Below are positions 1 to 7,089 of a DNA stretch of 12,510 nt, in pieces (within the stretch, counting starts at the first letter, position 1; every line of letters begins with the position of its first letter). The notes beneath the pieces are model-generated. The model searched no databases. It saw nothing but the letters and a program-made list of their open reading frames with translations, and was not told the origin of the DNA. The position numbers and the translations under genes are program-made. This stretch comes from Aquitalea sp. (lineage in GTDB: Bacteria; Pseudomonadota; Gammaproteobacteria; Burkholderiales; Chromobacteriaceae), in NCBI GenBank assembly GCA_019232735.1, contig JAFANL010000224.1:1-12510 (forward strand). Direction: 5' to 3'.

Positions 1-1
1 A

Positions 2-949
2 AGCAATCTGCTGACCGACACCTCCAATCTGCATGATGTGTCCGCACGCTATGCCCGCCTGACCGGTAGCGAACCGTCGGCACAGTTGAATGAACTGCCT
101 GCGTTGACTGAAGCCCTGCCGCGCAATAATGAGCTGATCAAAAATGCAGTTCTGCATAACCCGGCCTATCTGGGTTCCCTGGCCAGCATCCGCTCAGCCG
201 CAGCCGAGGTAAATGCCCGCCGCGGTGCGTTCTCGCCCACGCTGGATTTGCAGGCCAGCAAGGCACCGACCGATAACTACGATGGTTATACCGGTCGTAC
301 CAATATGTCTTCCGTTGCCGTCATTTTCAATATGAACCTGTTCCGTGGTGGTGCCGATCGTGCCCGCCTGGGTTCTTCCAGTGAAAAACTGAATACCACC
401 AAGGACTTGCGCGACAAGGTCTGCCGCGATATGCGTCAGACCCTGAGCATTGCCAATAACAACATCATCAAGATCAAACAGCAGATGGCTTCGTTGCGCC
501 AGCATGAGCTTTCGACTGAAAAAGCGCGTGATGCTTATCGCAAGCAGTTTGATATCGGCCAGCGTACCCTGCTGGATGTGCTGGATAGCGAAAACGAATT
601 GTTTGATGCACAGCGCGCTTATATCAATGCGCAATCTGATTACAAAGTGGCGGAAGCAACGGTACTGGGCAATTCGGGCCGCCTGCTGGAAACGCTCCGA
701 CTCAAGCCGGTGGAAGAATTCCAGACCGATAGCAGCCTGAGCGAAGAAGAGCAGAATGCCTGCAATACCAGCTATACGGCACCGACGCTGATTGATGTGC
801 AAACGATTCAACCCAAGCAATATGTAGCAGCCACTGCCGAGCCTGTTGCAACGCCGGTGGTCGCACCTGCGCCGGCTGAGCCGGTCAAGGCCGCGCCACA
901 GAAAAAGACCAAGAAGAGCAAGAAGCTTGATGCTTCTGCGGCAGGCTAA
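2..949 (+). CDS. TolC-family outer-membrane channel protein, C-terminal part (5' end outside window)
   Basis: This is the C-terminal 315 residues of a TolC/LapE/AggA-type outer-membrane efflux protein, the exit duct of type I secretion or efflux systems. The frame is open from base 2, so the GTG at 38 is an internal Val codon and not a start. Visible features are HDVSARYARLTG near the left edge, the helical repeat with RGAFSPTLDLQAS, the strand region NLFRGGADRARLG, and the family's typical late motif IGQRTLLDVLDSENELFDAQRAYINA, given here in full as spaced pieces IGQRTLLDVLDSEN and ELFDAQRAYINA. After the core (ending about SGRLLETLRL) comes a tail of about 85 residues rich in Ala and Pro that ends in Lys clusters (KKTKKSKK). 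Such a tail is not part of the TolC barrel and probably faces the periplasm. In RTX-adhesin loci such proteins sit beside an ABC transporter and a membrane-fusion protein; those would lie upstream and are not visible. The transcript ends at the hairpin at 1034-1066. Confidence 0.9.
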   Translation, partial: SNLLTDTSNLHDVSARYARLTGSEPSAQLNELPALTEALPRNNELIKNAVLHNPAYLGSLASIRSAAAEVNARRGAFSPTLDLQASKAPTDNYDGYTGRTNMSSVAVIFNMNLFRGGADRARLGSSSEKLNTTKDLRDKVCRDMRQTLSIANNNIIKIKQQMASLRQHELSTEKARDAYRKQFDIGQRTLLDVLDSENELFDAQRAYINAQSDYKVAEATVLGNSGRLLETLRLKPVEEFQTDSSLSEEEQNACNTSYTAPTLIDVQTIQPKQYVAATAEPVATPVVAPAPAEPVKAAPQKKTKKSKKLDASAAG

Positions 950-973
950 GCCTGGCTTGCAGCACCGGACCAG

Positions 974-1004
974 CTGCCCGCTCCGCCCATAGGCGGCAGG
1001 GCAG
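974..1004. repeat. imperfect GC-rich inverted repeat in the TolC 3' untranslated region
   Basis: CTGCCC (974-979) pairs with GGGCAG (999-1004), and CCGCC (983-987) pairs with GGCGG (992-996), leaving a small internal loop and a CATA apex. There is no T-tract directly after it. It may slow polymerase or protect the mRNA 3' end ahead of the terminator at 1034-1066. Function is inferred. Confidence 0.45.
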
Positions 1005-1033
1005 GGCGACCGGGAGGCAGCCGTCTCTTTATG

Positions 1034-1066
1034 AAAAAAACGGGGTAACCATACCCCGTTTTTTTT
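1034..1066 (+). terminator. rho-independent terminator after the TolC-family gene, bidirectional in form
   Basis: Seven A's are followed by a perfect stem CGGGGTA (1041-1047) / TACCCCG (1052-1058) around the ACCA loop, then eight T's (1059-1066). The A and T runs pair as well and extend the stem. It lies 85 bp after the TolC stop codon. The A-run on the left gives a U-run on the minus strand, so it could also stop minus-strand transcription arriving from the KfrA-like gene. Confidence 0.93.
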
Positions 1067-1180
1067 ATGGGTGTGCCGCTGTCGTTCCGAGCAACGGGCT
1101 ATTTATCGATGCAGGTCGTGGGAGCGAAATACGGACAACAAGAAGGGGACACGCAGGGGCAGCGGGAGGGATGCCGACAT

Positions 1181-1235
1181 GAGAACGGGATTGCAGTTTT
1201 CCGGCACAGACTGCCGGCACTGCAATGCCGTTCTC
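1181..1235. repeat. large nested inverted repeat (55 bp), unassigned
   Basis: The outer arms GAGAACGGGATTGCAG (1181-1196) and CTGCAATGCCGTTCTC (1220-1235) are complementary at 15 of 16 positions. Inside them is a second perfect stem, CCGGCA (1201-1206) / TGCCGG (1212-1217), with a five-base loop. It lies about 70 bp beyond the stop of the minus-strand KfrA-like gene and has no clear T-tract on either side, so it is not a canonical terminator. It could be a REP-like palindromic element, a structured RNA, or a protein-binding or cruciform site. I found no second copy in the window by eye. Confidence 0.6.
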
Positions 1236-1269
1236 TTATCTGGTATTACACAATGCGGTCGCCAAGCGG

Positions 1270-1297
1270 GGCATCCGGCAAGGGCTGGCAGGATGCC
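1270..1297 (-). terminator. hairpin 8 nt after the KfrA-like stop codon (possible weak terminator)
   Basis: A perfect 7-bp inverted repeat, GGCATCC (1270-1276) / GGATGCC (1291-1297), surrounds a 14-base loop, just past the stop codon of the minus-strand gene. No U-run follows on the minus strand, so intrinsic termination would be weak. On the plus strand it is followed by TCTTTTG. It could act with the larger inverted repeat at 1181-1235 to end or stabilise the transcript. Confidence 0.35.
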
Positions 1298-1305
1298 TCT
1301 TTTGC

Positions 1306-1989
1306 TCAGGACAGTTTCATGATTTTGCTGACGAGCTCATCGCTGGCGGCGTCAGACAGTTTTACTGCTTCCACCGTGATGGTCGCATCAGCGGACTGCT
1401 GCGGATTGAAAGACGATTCTTGCGGATCATTGCGCAGGCGATGTTCCAGTTGTTGTACCGTTTCTTCCAGTACGCTCACTTTTTCCTGTGCGCTGACTGC
1501 CTTGGTGCCAAACTCGTGCAGTTTGGGCAGTACCTGGTTCAGCTTGGCTTCATTGACGGTATTGATGCCGAGTTGATGCGATAGCTGCTTCTGGGTTGCG
1601 ATCAGCTCCTGGGTTTGCCGGTCGTAGGCCAGGGACAGTTCCAGACGCAGGCGTTCCAGTTCGTCGCGTTCCTGTTCCCACGCTTTTTGGGCCGCGTACA
1701 GGTTCTGGTTGGCAATCTTCTTGGCGCATTCCCAAACGCTGGTCAGCATTTCATTGTAAATCTTCGACAGTTCATCAGGCGTATTGCCGCTCAGCTGGGC
1801 TGCAGAAGCCGGCAGCACTTTGCGCCATTCTTTCAACACCTGGCTGGCGGTAACCATGTCGATGCCAGCGAGCTCCCGGACTTTATCAAGCGCCGGCATT
1901 TCGCTTCTCCCTGATTGCTCGTACAACAGATTTGCAATAGAAAAAATCCGATCCCTGACTTCAGTCGGCACTTGCATCCGATTATCCAT
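1306..1989 (-). CDS. KfrA-type DNA-binding protein: N-terminal helix-turn-helix domain plus coiled coil
   Basis: The product is 227 residues. Residues about 6-60 (starting VPTEVRDRIFSIANLLYEQ and continuing through LDKVRELAG and ASQVLKEWRKVLP) match the plasmid-replication-region DNA-binding N-terminal (KfrA_N) family, in which a helix-turn-helix reads operator DNA. Residues about 90-185 form a long Gln/Glu/Leu-rich heptad stretch typical of the KfrA coiled coil, followed by a short polar tail. The start is placed at the ATG at 1989, because AGGAG (1997-2001) lies 7 nt upstream; the in-frame GTG at 2013 lacks such a site. KfrA of plasmid RK2 represses its own promoter and forms multimers. Chromosomal relatives are common and usually uncharacterised. 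The neighbours show no plasmid functions, so I infer a chromosomal regulator or nucoid-associated protein. An inverted repeat at 2059-2097 could be its own operator. The stop is followed by hairpins at 1270-1297 and 1181-1235. Confidence 0.82.
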   Translation of the reverse strand: MDNRMQVPTEVRDRIFSIANLLYEQSGRSEMPALDKVRELAGIDMVTASQVLKEWRKVLPASAAQLSGNTPDELSKIYNEMLTSVWECAKKIANQNLYAAQKAWEQERDELERLRLELSLAYDRQTQELIATQKQLSHQLGINTVNEAKLNQVLPKLHEFGTKAVSAQEKVSVLEETVQQLEHRLRNDPQESSFNPQQSADATITVEAVKLSDAASDELVSKIMKLS

Positions 1990-1996
1990 TTTAACT

Positions 1997-2001
1997 CTCC
2001 T
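1997..2001 (-). promoter_or_regulatory. Shine-Dalgarno deciding the KfrA-like start
   Basis: Minus-strand AGGAG lies 7 nt before the ATG at 1989. This supports that start over the upstream in-frame GTG at 2013. Confidence 0.75.
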
Positions 2002-2058
2002 GTCTAATTGCACTCCACCCTGGCTTATCAGAATACCATTGTCGGAAATGCTAAAATT

Positions 2059-2097
2059 GCTTACTTACAGTTTACTATCCAAAGTGCCACAGTAAGC
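2059..2097. promoter_or_regulatory. candidate operator upstream of the KfrA-like gene
   Basis: Perfect 7-bp arms GCTTACT (2059-2065) and AGTAAGC (2091-2097) are separated by 25 bp. The spacer adds related words (TTACAG, TTTACT), so the site looks like repeated CTTAC/TTTACT half-sites. It sits 70-108 bp upstream of the ATG, where a promoter would lie. KfrA proteins bind repeats in their own promoter, so autoregulation is a reasonable inference, but no consensus promoter is clear here. Confidence 0.35.
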
Positions 2098-2140
2098 CAA
2101 CGCCGTAGATAATACAAAAAACATTAAAACCAAGAAACCG

Positions 2141-2162
2141 AAAAACCTTGCTTGATCAAGGC
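2141..2162 (-). terminator. possible weak rho-independent terminator after the FimV-like gene
   Basis: Read on the minus strand: CCTTG, loop ATCAAG, CAAGG, then TTTTT. The stem is only 5 bp (2157-2161 with 2146-2150), and the T-run is at 2145-2141. It is about 100 nt after the FimV-like stop codon. The core CTTGATCAAG (2151-2160) is a perfect 10-bp palindrome and could instead be a protein-binding site. Confidence 0.35.
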
Positions 2163-2262
2163 GAGTCAGCATGTTTACCTGGCAAGGTGTGGCGAATAGA
2201 GTAGTTCTTATTCACCTGCTACGCTTTGGTAATATGCTTGCCGCAATAAAAATGTTGTTTGC

Positions 2263-3456
2263 TTAATTATTTTTGATTTGTTCTTGCAAGCGCTCAATGC
2301 GTTTATTCAAACCATCCATTTTGGTCAGTGCATGATCGATGGAGTGTAACTTCTTCTCCAGCTCTTGAATGCGCAGATCATGAACGGCACTGTTCTTAGG
2401 AACGACTGGTTTGTGGTCAGGCGCTGCCTTGTGTGCTTGGGCCGGTTTGCTATTGTCCGCGGGTGTGCTACTGGATGGTGCCGGTTTTTTGGTACTGGCA
2501 GCCAGTCGCTCGGTATGCAGGATTTTATCGATCTGCCCTTTGGATACGGCCTTGATTCTGGTACTCGCCGGCAGCTGCAGTATGGCGCCCAGCTTCAGCT
2601 TGCCGGGATCTCCGCCAACGAATGCATGTTTGTTGGCCAAAAAAAGCGCGGTCATGGTCTGGTTGAGACTGCCCTGTGCTGGCTTGATCTTGCGTGCCAG
2701 CTTCCACAGGCTGGTACCACGAGTGGCACGGAGCTGCTGGGGTGCTGTCGCCGCCTTCTGGGTCGGCTTGTTCTGGGCAGGGGCCATATTGCCAGCTTCT
2801 GCTTGTGGCACTTTGCTGGCGGGGGCCAACTCAACGGCAGGGGCCGGGCCGGCAATGGCAAGCGATGTTGCTTGGGGTGCAGGAGCGGTTTGCGGGCTTG
2901 CGATCAAGGCAGGTGCCGCTGCCACTACAGGAGTCTGAACCGGTGCGGGAGCTTGCGGTACCGGGACCGGTACGGCACTCATGGCCGGCACCGGAGCTTG
3001 CGTGAGGGCGACCTTGGTGAGCGCAGGCTGTGCCTCTGCGGCCACTTTATTGACCGGCTGATTCATGGCCGGATCCAGAACGGCGTTGTATTCCCGCACT
3101 TGCCATTTTGACAAGGCTTCGATCTTGATGGCAAACCGCAGCGATGGCTCATCAATGGGCAGACTGGAGCTGATGTGAATCATGCCGCCATGATCGGAAG
3201 ACAGCAGGGTAAATCGCAGGGACGATAAATAGCGGGCCGAATAGACATCGGGGTCTCTGACTTCCGTATCACTGGCCAGTGCTATTCGGGCATTGTCCAG
3301 TTCTTCTGCAGAAAAGCCGACCAGATTAATGTCGGCTTGAAATGGTTCCCCCTGGTGCGACTTGACATTGATATCACCCAAACCGGCCATTGCATTGGCC
3401 GAAATAATGGAAGATACAATCATGCCCCCCAGCTTGATTTTATCGCAACCTGACAT
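2263..3456 (-). CDS. FimV/HubP-family periplasmic protein (FimV N-domain, LysM-like segment, C-terminal coiled coil)
   Basis: The product is 397 residues, much shorter than classical FimV. Residues 1-24 look like a signal peptide (Lys-containing start, hydrophobic core, likely cleavage after ANAMA). Residues about 25-128 match the FimV N-terminal domain: GLGDINVKSHQGEPFQADI is the family's opening GxxxVxSxxGxPxxAxI pattern, and RYLSSLRF with the IKIEALSKW stretch follows. Residues about 145-240 are an Ala/Pro-rich linker. Residues about 243-300 (TRGTSLWKLARKIKP, LFLANKHAF, LKLGAILQLP) resemble the LysM-like peptidoglycan-binding unit of FimV. A second linker leads to a coiled coil at about 358-397. 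No transmembrane helix and no cytoplasmic TPR/FimV C-terminal domain are seen, so it probably stays in the periplasm. FimV/HubP proteins organise type IV pilus and polar machinery; that role is only inferred here. The start at 3456 is chosen because GGAG lies 7 nt upstream and the signal peptide then begins properly; the in-frame codon at 3504 adds 16 residues with no good ribosome site. Confidence 0.8.
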   Translation of the reverse strand: MSGCDKIKLGGMIVSSIISANAMAGLGDINVKSHQGEPFQADINLVGFSAEELDNARIALASDTEVRDPDVYSARYLSSLRFTLLSSDHGGMIHISSSLPIDEPSLRFAIKIEALSKWQVREYNAVLDPAMNQPVNKVAAEAQPALTKVALTQAPVPAMSAVPVPVPQAPAPVQTPVVAAAPALIASPQTAPAPQATSLAIAGPAPAVELAPASKVPQAEAGNMAPAQNKPTQKAATAPQQLRATRGTSLWKLARKIKPAQGSLNQTMTALFLANKHAFVGGDPGKLKLGAILQLPASTRIKAVSKGQIDKILHTERLAASTKKPAPSSSTPADNSKPAQAHKAAPDHKPVVPKNSAVHDLRIQELEKKLHSIDHALTKMDGLNKRIERLQEQIKNN

Positions 3457-3463
3457 AATCTTG

Positions 3464-3467
3464 CTCC
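3464..3467 (-). promoter_or_regulatory. Shine-Dalgarno deciding the FimV-like start
   Basis: Minus-strand GGAG is 7 nt before the ATG at 3456. The alternative in-frame starts at 3492 and 3504 lack a comparable site. Confidence 0.65.
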
Positions 3468-4349
3468 GAAAATGATTTCCATGCCTTCGCATGGAAGCGG
3501 TCATTGCACCGTGGCTGGCCGCTGTATACTTTGTTGTATTGGTTTTGTACTGCCAGTATTTTATTGCGTATTAGCCGCCCGGGAATGCCCGTAAAATATT
3601 CCATCACCATTAATTTGGTAGGGTGATTTTTGCAGCTTTATTTCTTTATTTATTACGTTCAGTGCGCTATGCTGTTTTCGTTCTATTGGTTTAGAACCAA
3701 CGGGACATCATGCTGCCAAGCCCCCCGATTATTCTGACCGCCCAAAACATCCCCCTGCATGATGACGGGTGCGCATCCTTGCCAGGGCAGGTCGTGCGTC
3801 AAGGGCAGTAGCAGGCGGGAATCTGGGTCAATGTGCCGCACCCCGGCATCCGGCTTCACGCTACCTACCTGACAGCAGCCTTGTCCGTTGTCCGATATGG
3901 CATGACTACCGGTTTGCTTCCCTGCTGCAACAAGCCTTCCCTTGCTTCACTTTGCTGCGTTTGATGATGCCCAAGACAATAAAGCAGTTTTATTGCGCCT
4001 ATGTCTTCTGCAACAACTTTTGCAAAGCCGGTATGGCTAGTTTCGGATATGCAGCAACGATTTTTCCCTAATTCTGCTTAGAAATCTGTTGAGTTTGTCG
4101 GCATTGTACAGTCCTGTCAATCGCAGATGCGCTTGTCTCTTCCTGCCCCATCATATTGCTTGAAAACCATGTCCTGACACCTGGAGTGGGGCCGGTGCGG
4201 TTTATGGATTCTTGTTTAAAATCCTGTTGCAATGACTGTGCTACTGCTTGTTTCTGCAAAGGGAGCAATGGGCGTGCAGGGTGGGACGCGGACTGGCTTG
4301 AACGCTGTCTGCGGTGGGTGGGTTTCGCGGGGAATCTGACGGTAGCAGG

Positions 4350-4378
4350 GCAGGACAGCTTGGTCAGGCCTGTCCTGC
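4350..4378 (-). terminator. hairpin 24 nt after the chemoreceptor stop codon (no U-tract)
   Basis: Perfect 9-bp arms GCAGGACAG (4350-4358) / CTGTCCTGC (4370-4378) with an 11-base loop lie just downstream of the minus-strand chemoreceptor stop. No U-run follows, so it is terminator-like at best. Its place suggests a 3'-end structure for that mRNA. Confidence 0.45.
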
Positions 4379-4402
4379 GCATCGCCATTGGGTGGGTCGG
4401 TG

Positions 4403-6052
4403 TCAGGCGCGGAAGCGGTTCAGGCTGTCATCCAGTGCGGCGGACAAATCCTTGAGCTGCTGTGCCAACTGATGGGATTCCTGCACCGAGCGGTTGGTGT
4501 TGTCATTCATCTGGGCAATCATTTCCACATTCCGTGCCACATCCTGGCTGGCCTGGCTCTGCTCCTTGATGGCACCGGCAACATCGGCAATCTTGTCGAC
4601 CGAACCCTGTGACAGCTGGCGAATCAATTGCAGCGAGTTGGCCACCTGTTGCGTGCTGCTGACTCCCGCCTCGATGCGGGCATTGGCTTGCTGCATGCTG
4701 TCGAAGGCCTGGCGGGTATCCGTCTGCACACTGGAAATGCGGGAAGAGATTTCTGCGGTGGCCTGACTGGTGCGTTCGGCCAGCTTGCGCACTTCGTCGG
4801 CAACAACGGCAAAACCGCGCCCGGTTTCCCCGGCACGGGCGGCTTCGATGGCCGCATTCAAGGCCAGCAGATTGGTTTGGTCGGCGATATCGTGAATCAC
4901 CTTGACGATGTCGCCAATCTCGCCGGAGCGCTGATTCAGCAGATCGATGACGTGCGAGGTTTCGGTAATGCTGCTGGCAATCTGGCGGATTTCTTCAGCC
5001 GCCTGGCTTGCCAGCTGACTGCTGCGCGTGGCTTCGCTGGTGGCATGGCGCACTTGTTTTTCCACGCCCAGGGTGTTGTCGGACACCGTGTGGAAGCTGA
5101 CGGTCATCTCTTCAATGCTGGCCGCGCTGGCCGATGCGGCTTCGGATTGCTTTTGCGAGGCTTGCGCCACGTAATTGCTGACCTGGCCTAGATGCTCGGC
5201 CGCGCCGACCAGTTTGGCCGAGTAGCCGTGAGACTCCTGAATCAGCGTACGCACCGTAGCCACCAGCTCGGCCACCGAATGGCCCATGCTACCCAGTTCA
5301 TTGCGGCCCAGGTCCGGCAGCTGCCGGGTCAGGTCGCGGCTGTGTGCCAGCTGCTGGCTATTGTCGCGCAGGATGTTGAGCGGTTGACGGATGGAGCGGA
5401 CGATCAGCCAGGACGAGGTAATACCCAGCAGCATGGCGATGGTCAGCAAGATCAACACGGCATGGCGCACCGAAGAGGCGGTGGCGTGAATCTGGCTGCC
5501 CAGGGCACTGACGGCCTCCTCGGCGGATTTGCTGATGCTCTGCAGCATGTCCTCCATCTGGTGTACGTTTTCCTTGTACTTGCTGATGGCGGCATTGCCG
5601 TCGGCCGGGCTGGCAATGGCGCCGGACTCCACCTGGGTGCTGACCGTGTGAAAGCCATCGGCATAGGCTGTCAGCAGTTCCCCTTGCTTGCTGACCTGTC
5701 CGCTCAAGCTGTTGCTCAGGCTGTTGTTACTGCTGGCCAGCTCGTGCTGCATCACTTTTACCGTGTCCTGGGCCTTGGCATAGCTGTCTTTCCATTTGCC
5801 CAGGTATTCGTTGCGCTTGTCCGTGTTGGCAATATTGAGGAAATAGTCTTTCTCAAAGCGGCGCAGATTACCCATGTGCACCCGCAATTGGGAGACGTCC
5901 TGGAAAAAGACCAGCTCATTGCTGGAGACTTCCTCCACCCGGTTGTCGATACGGCCCAGGCCCTGCATGGTAATGCCGCCAATAATGGCCAGGGCCAGCA
6001 GCAGCACGCTGAAGCCGGCGCTGATGCGCACGGCGATAGACAGATTCTTCAT
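4403..6052 (-). CDS. methyl-accepting chemotaxis protein (transmembrane chemoreceptor)
   Basis: The product is 549 residues. TM1 is at about residues 11-29, followed by a periplasmic helical sensor domain at about 30-196 with [11 protein letters not shown], a pattern seen in four-helix-bundle and HBM-type sensors. TM2 is at about 197-218, then a HAMP linker to about 272. The cytoplasmic signalling coiled coil carries the highly conserved hairpin tip at about residues 379-426: [20 protein letters not shown], then [18 protein letters not shown]. This tip binds CheA and CheW, and flanking Glu/Gln pairs are the methylation region. There is no NWETF-like C-terminal tether for CheR/CheB; the protein ends in NRFRA. 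The ligand cannot be deduced. The start at 6052 is preceded by GGGGAA close to the ATG and places TM1 directly after a short basic N-terminus; the open frame 57 bases further upstream begins with an implausible leader. It follows tatD on the same strand after 191 bp, which holds a CATAAT (6144-6139) that could be a -10 element without an obvious -35. Confidence 0.95.
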   Translation of the reverse strand: MKNLSIAVRISAGFSVLLLALAIIGGITMQGLGRIDNRVEEVSSNELVFFQDVSQLRVHMGNLRRFEKDYFLNIANTDKRNEYLGKWKDSYAKAQDTVKVMQHELASSNNSLSNSLSGQVSKQGELLTAYADGFHTVSTQVESGAIASPADGNAAISKYKENVHQMEDMLQSISKSAEEAVSALGSQIHATASSVRHAVLILLTIAMLLGITSSWLIVRSIRQPLNILRDNSQQLAHSRDLTRQLPDLGRNELGSMGHSVAELVATVRTLIQESHGYSAKLVGAAEHLGQVSNYVAQASQKQSEAASASAASIEEMTVSFHTVSDNTLGVEKQVRHATSEATRSSQLASQAAEEIRQIASSITETSHVIDLLNQRSGEIGDIVKVIHDIADQTNLLALNAAIEAARAGETGRGFAVVADEVRKLAERTSQATAEISSRISSVQTDTRQAFDSMQQANARIEAGVSSTQQVANSLQLIRQLSQGSVDKIADVAGAIKEQSQASQDVARNVEMIAQMNDNTNRSVQESHQLAQQLKDLSAALDDSLNRFRA

Positions 6053-6243
6053 GGACTTCCCCGTCCTGGTTGCAATGCGGCCTTGGGCATCTCGTGGTGC
6101 TGTCTGCACCCTCTATTATTTGCCGGCCGACTCGGTTGATTATGGTATGAAAAGGTAGCGCCTGCCGGGTGCCTGCCTTGAAGGCGCCGCGGATGGGTTT
6201 GGTGCGCATCAGACAACTGGCAGCCCGGCGTGTGACGGCGACT

Positions 6244-7089
6244 TCAGCGTGATGGCAACCTGTCCCTGGCCGGCAGGTCCAGTCCCAGTGCCTGATAGGT
6301 ATTGCTCCACAGTGCAGTGACTAATGTATCCAATTCGATCGAGCGTAATTCTGCCAGAATCTGGACAAATTTTTGCAAATTGTCTGGTGTATTGGGTTTT
6401 TCTTGCGCCCATTCCGGGCGGATATCCGGGGCATCGGTTTCCAGCACCAGCGCGCTCAAGGGCAGGGTGGCTGCCAGCGCCCGGATACGGCGCGAGCCGC
6501 TATAACTCATGGCACCGCCAAAACCGAGCTTGAAGCCCAGCCGGATAAAAGCCTCGGCCTGCTGCGGGCTGCCGTTAAAAGCATGGGCAATGCCCCCGGG
6601 CACCGGGATCTGGCGCAGATATTTCAGCACGCGGTCCTGCGAGCGGCGTATATGTAGCAGTACCGGCAGATTGTACTTGCGCGCCAGTTTCAGTTGCTCC
6701 ACCAGCAGGGTTTCCTGGCGGCTGGCATCCAGCCCTGGCAGGTAGAAATCCAGCCCGATTTCCCCCACCGCCTGTGGTGCATCGCGTTGCAGATGTGTTT
6801 CCAGGAGGTGCAGGTGATCGTCCAGATGGCGCTGCAGATAAACCGGATGCAGGCCAAAGGCAATCCAGCAACCATAGCGTTCGCGCATGAGCAGGGTGTC
6901 GGCAAAGCTATCGCTGTGGATGGAGGGCAGCAGCAACTGGCCAACGCCGGCTGCCTGCGCCTGCGCCACCACGGCATCGCGCTGGCCGTGGAATTCTGGC
7001 GCATCCAGATGGCAGTGGCTATCGATCAGACAAATGTCGGGTCTGGCTTGAAACGGCATGGTGGGCTGGGTAGACATCGGCGCATGCAC
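6244..7089 (-). CDS. TatD-family metal-dependent hydrolase (YjjV-like)
   Basis: The product is 281 residues from the GTG at 7089, or 277 from the ATG at 7077. The family is a TIM-barrel metal hydrolase, with members known as DNases or exonucleases. Metal-binding motifs are all present in order: DSHCHLD (23-29, the HxH), GEIGLD (109-114), the His in LLHIRR (146), IAHAFNGS (His 169) and LETDAP (217-221, Asp 219). The wording around GEIGLDFYL, EQLKLARKYNLPVLLHIRR and HAFNGSPQQAEAF is closer to YjjV than to TatD in my memory. The GTG directly follows the TGA stop of the GGDEF-EAL gene with no gap, which suggests one transcript and translational coupling. No clear Shine-Dalgarno precedes either candidate start, which fits coupling. 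Substrate is unknown. Confidence 0.92.
   Translation of the reverse strand: MHAPMSTQPTMPFQARPDICLIDSHCHLDAPEFHGQRDAVVAQAQAAGVGQLLLPSIHSDSFADTLLMRERYGCWIAFGLHPVYLQRHLDDHLHLLETHLQRDAPQAVGEIGLDFYLPGLDASRQETLLVEQLKLARKYNLPVLLHIRRSQDRVLKYLRQIPVPGGIAHAFNGSPQQAEAFIRLGFKLGFGGAMSYSGSRRIRALAATLPLSALVLETDAPDIRPEWAQEKPNTPDNLQKFVQILAELRSIELDTLVTALWSNTYQALGLDLPARDRLPSR

Larger units (their letters stand above)
3457..4402. other. long region without a supportable gene between the FimV-like and chemoreceptor genes
   Basis: About 946 bp. The part at 3520-3705 is clearly AT-rich and lies directly upstream of the minus-strand FimV-like gene, so it probably holds that gene's promoter, though I see no convincing -35/-10 pair. 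It contains TTGGTT-TAG-AACCAA (3686-3700), a 15-bp near-palindrome, and CGGG-AATG-CCCG close to 3580-3591. The part at 3710-4400 has open frames of up to about 100 codons on both strands, but their translations are low-complexity or arginine/cysteine-rich and resemble no family I know. A 33-codon frame starts at the ATG at 3710 (MLPSPPIILTAQN...) without a ribosome site. The region could hold a decayed gene or an untranslated RNA; I cannot show either. Confidence 0.5.

Noticed and set aside
3602..3632. ATCACC...GGTGAT hairpin followed by T's, considered as a plus-strand terminator
   Set aside because: The stem is short and AT-rich, and no plus-strand gene lies upstream of it.
3710..3811. 33-codon plus-strand frame starting at an ATG
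   Set aside because: There is no Shine-Dalgarno, no membrane or signal pattern, and I know of no family match.
4068..4388. 106-codon minus frame and overlapping plus frames in the gene-poor region
   Set aside because: Translations are Arg/Gln- or Cys-rich without recognisable pattern, lack a good ribosome site and overlap each other on both strands.
5192..6139. 315-codon open frame on the plus strand
   Set aside because: It is antisense to the chemoreceptor gene, which has clear family motifs, and it shows no domain of its own.
6060..6150. sigma-28 type promoter for the chemoreceptor gene
   Set aside because: GCCGGCAA on the minus strand resembles the -10 element, but no TAAA lies at the right distance.
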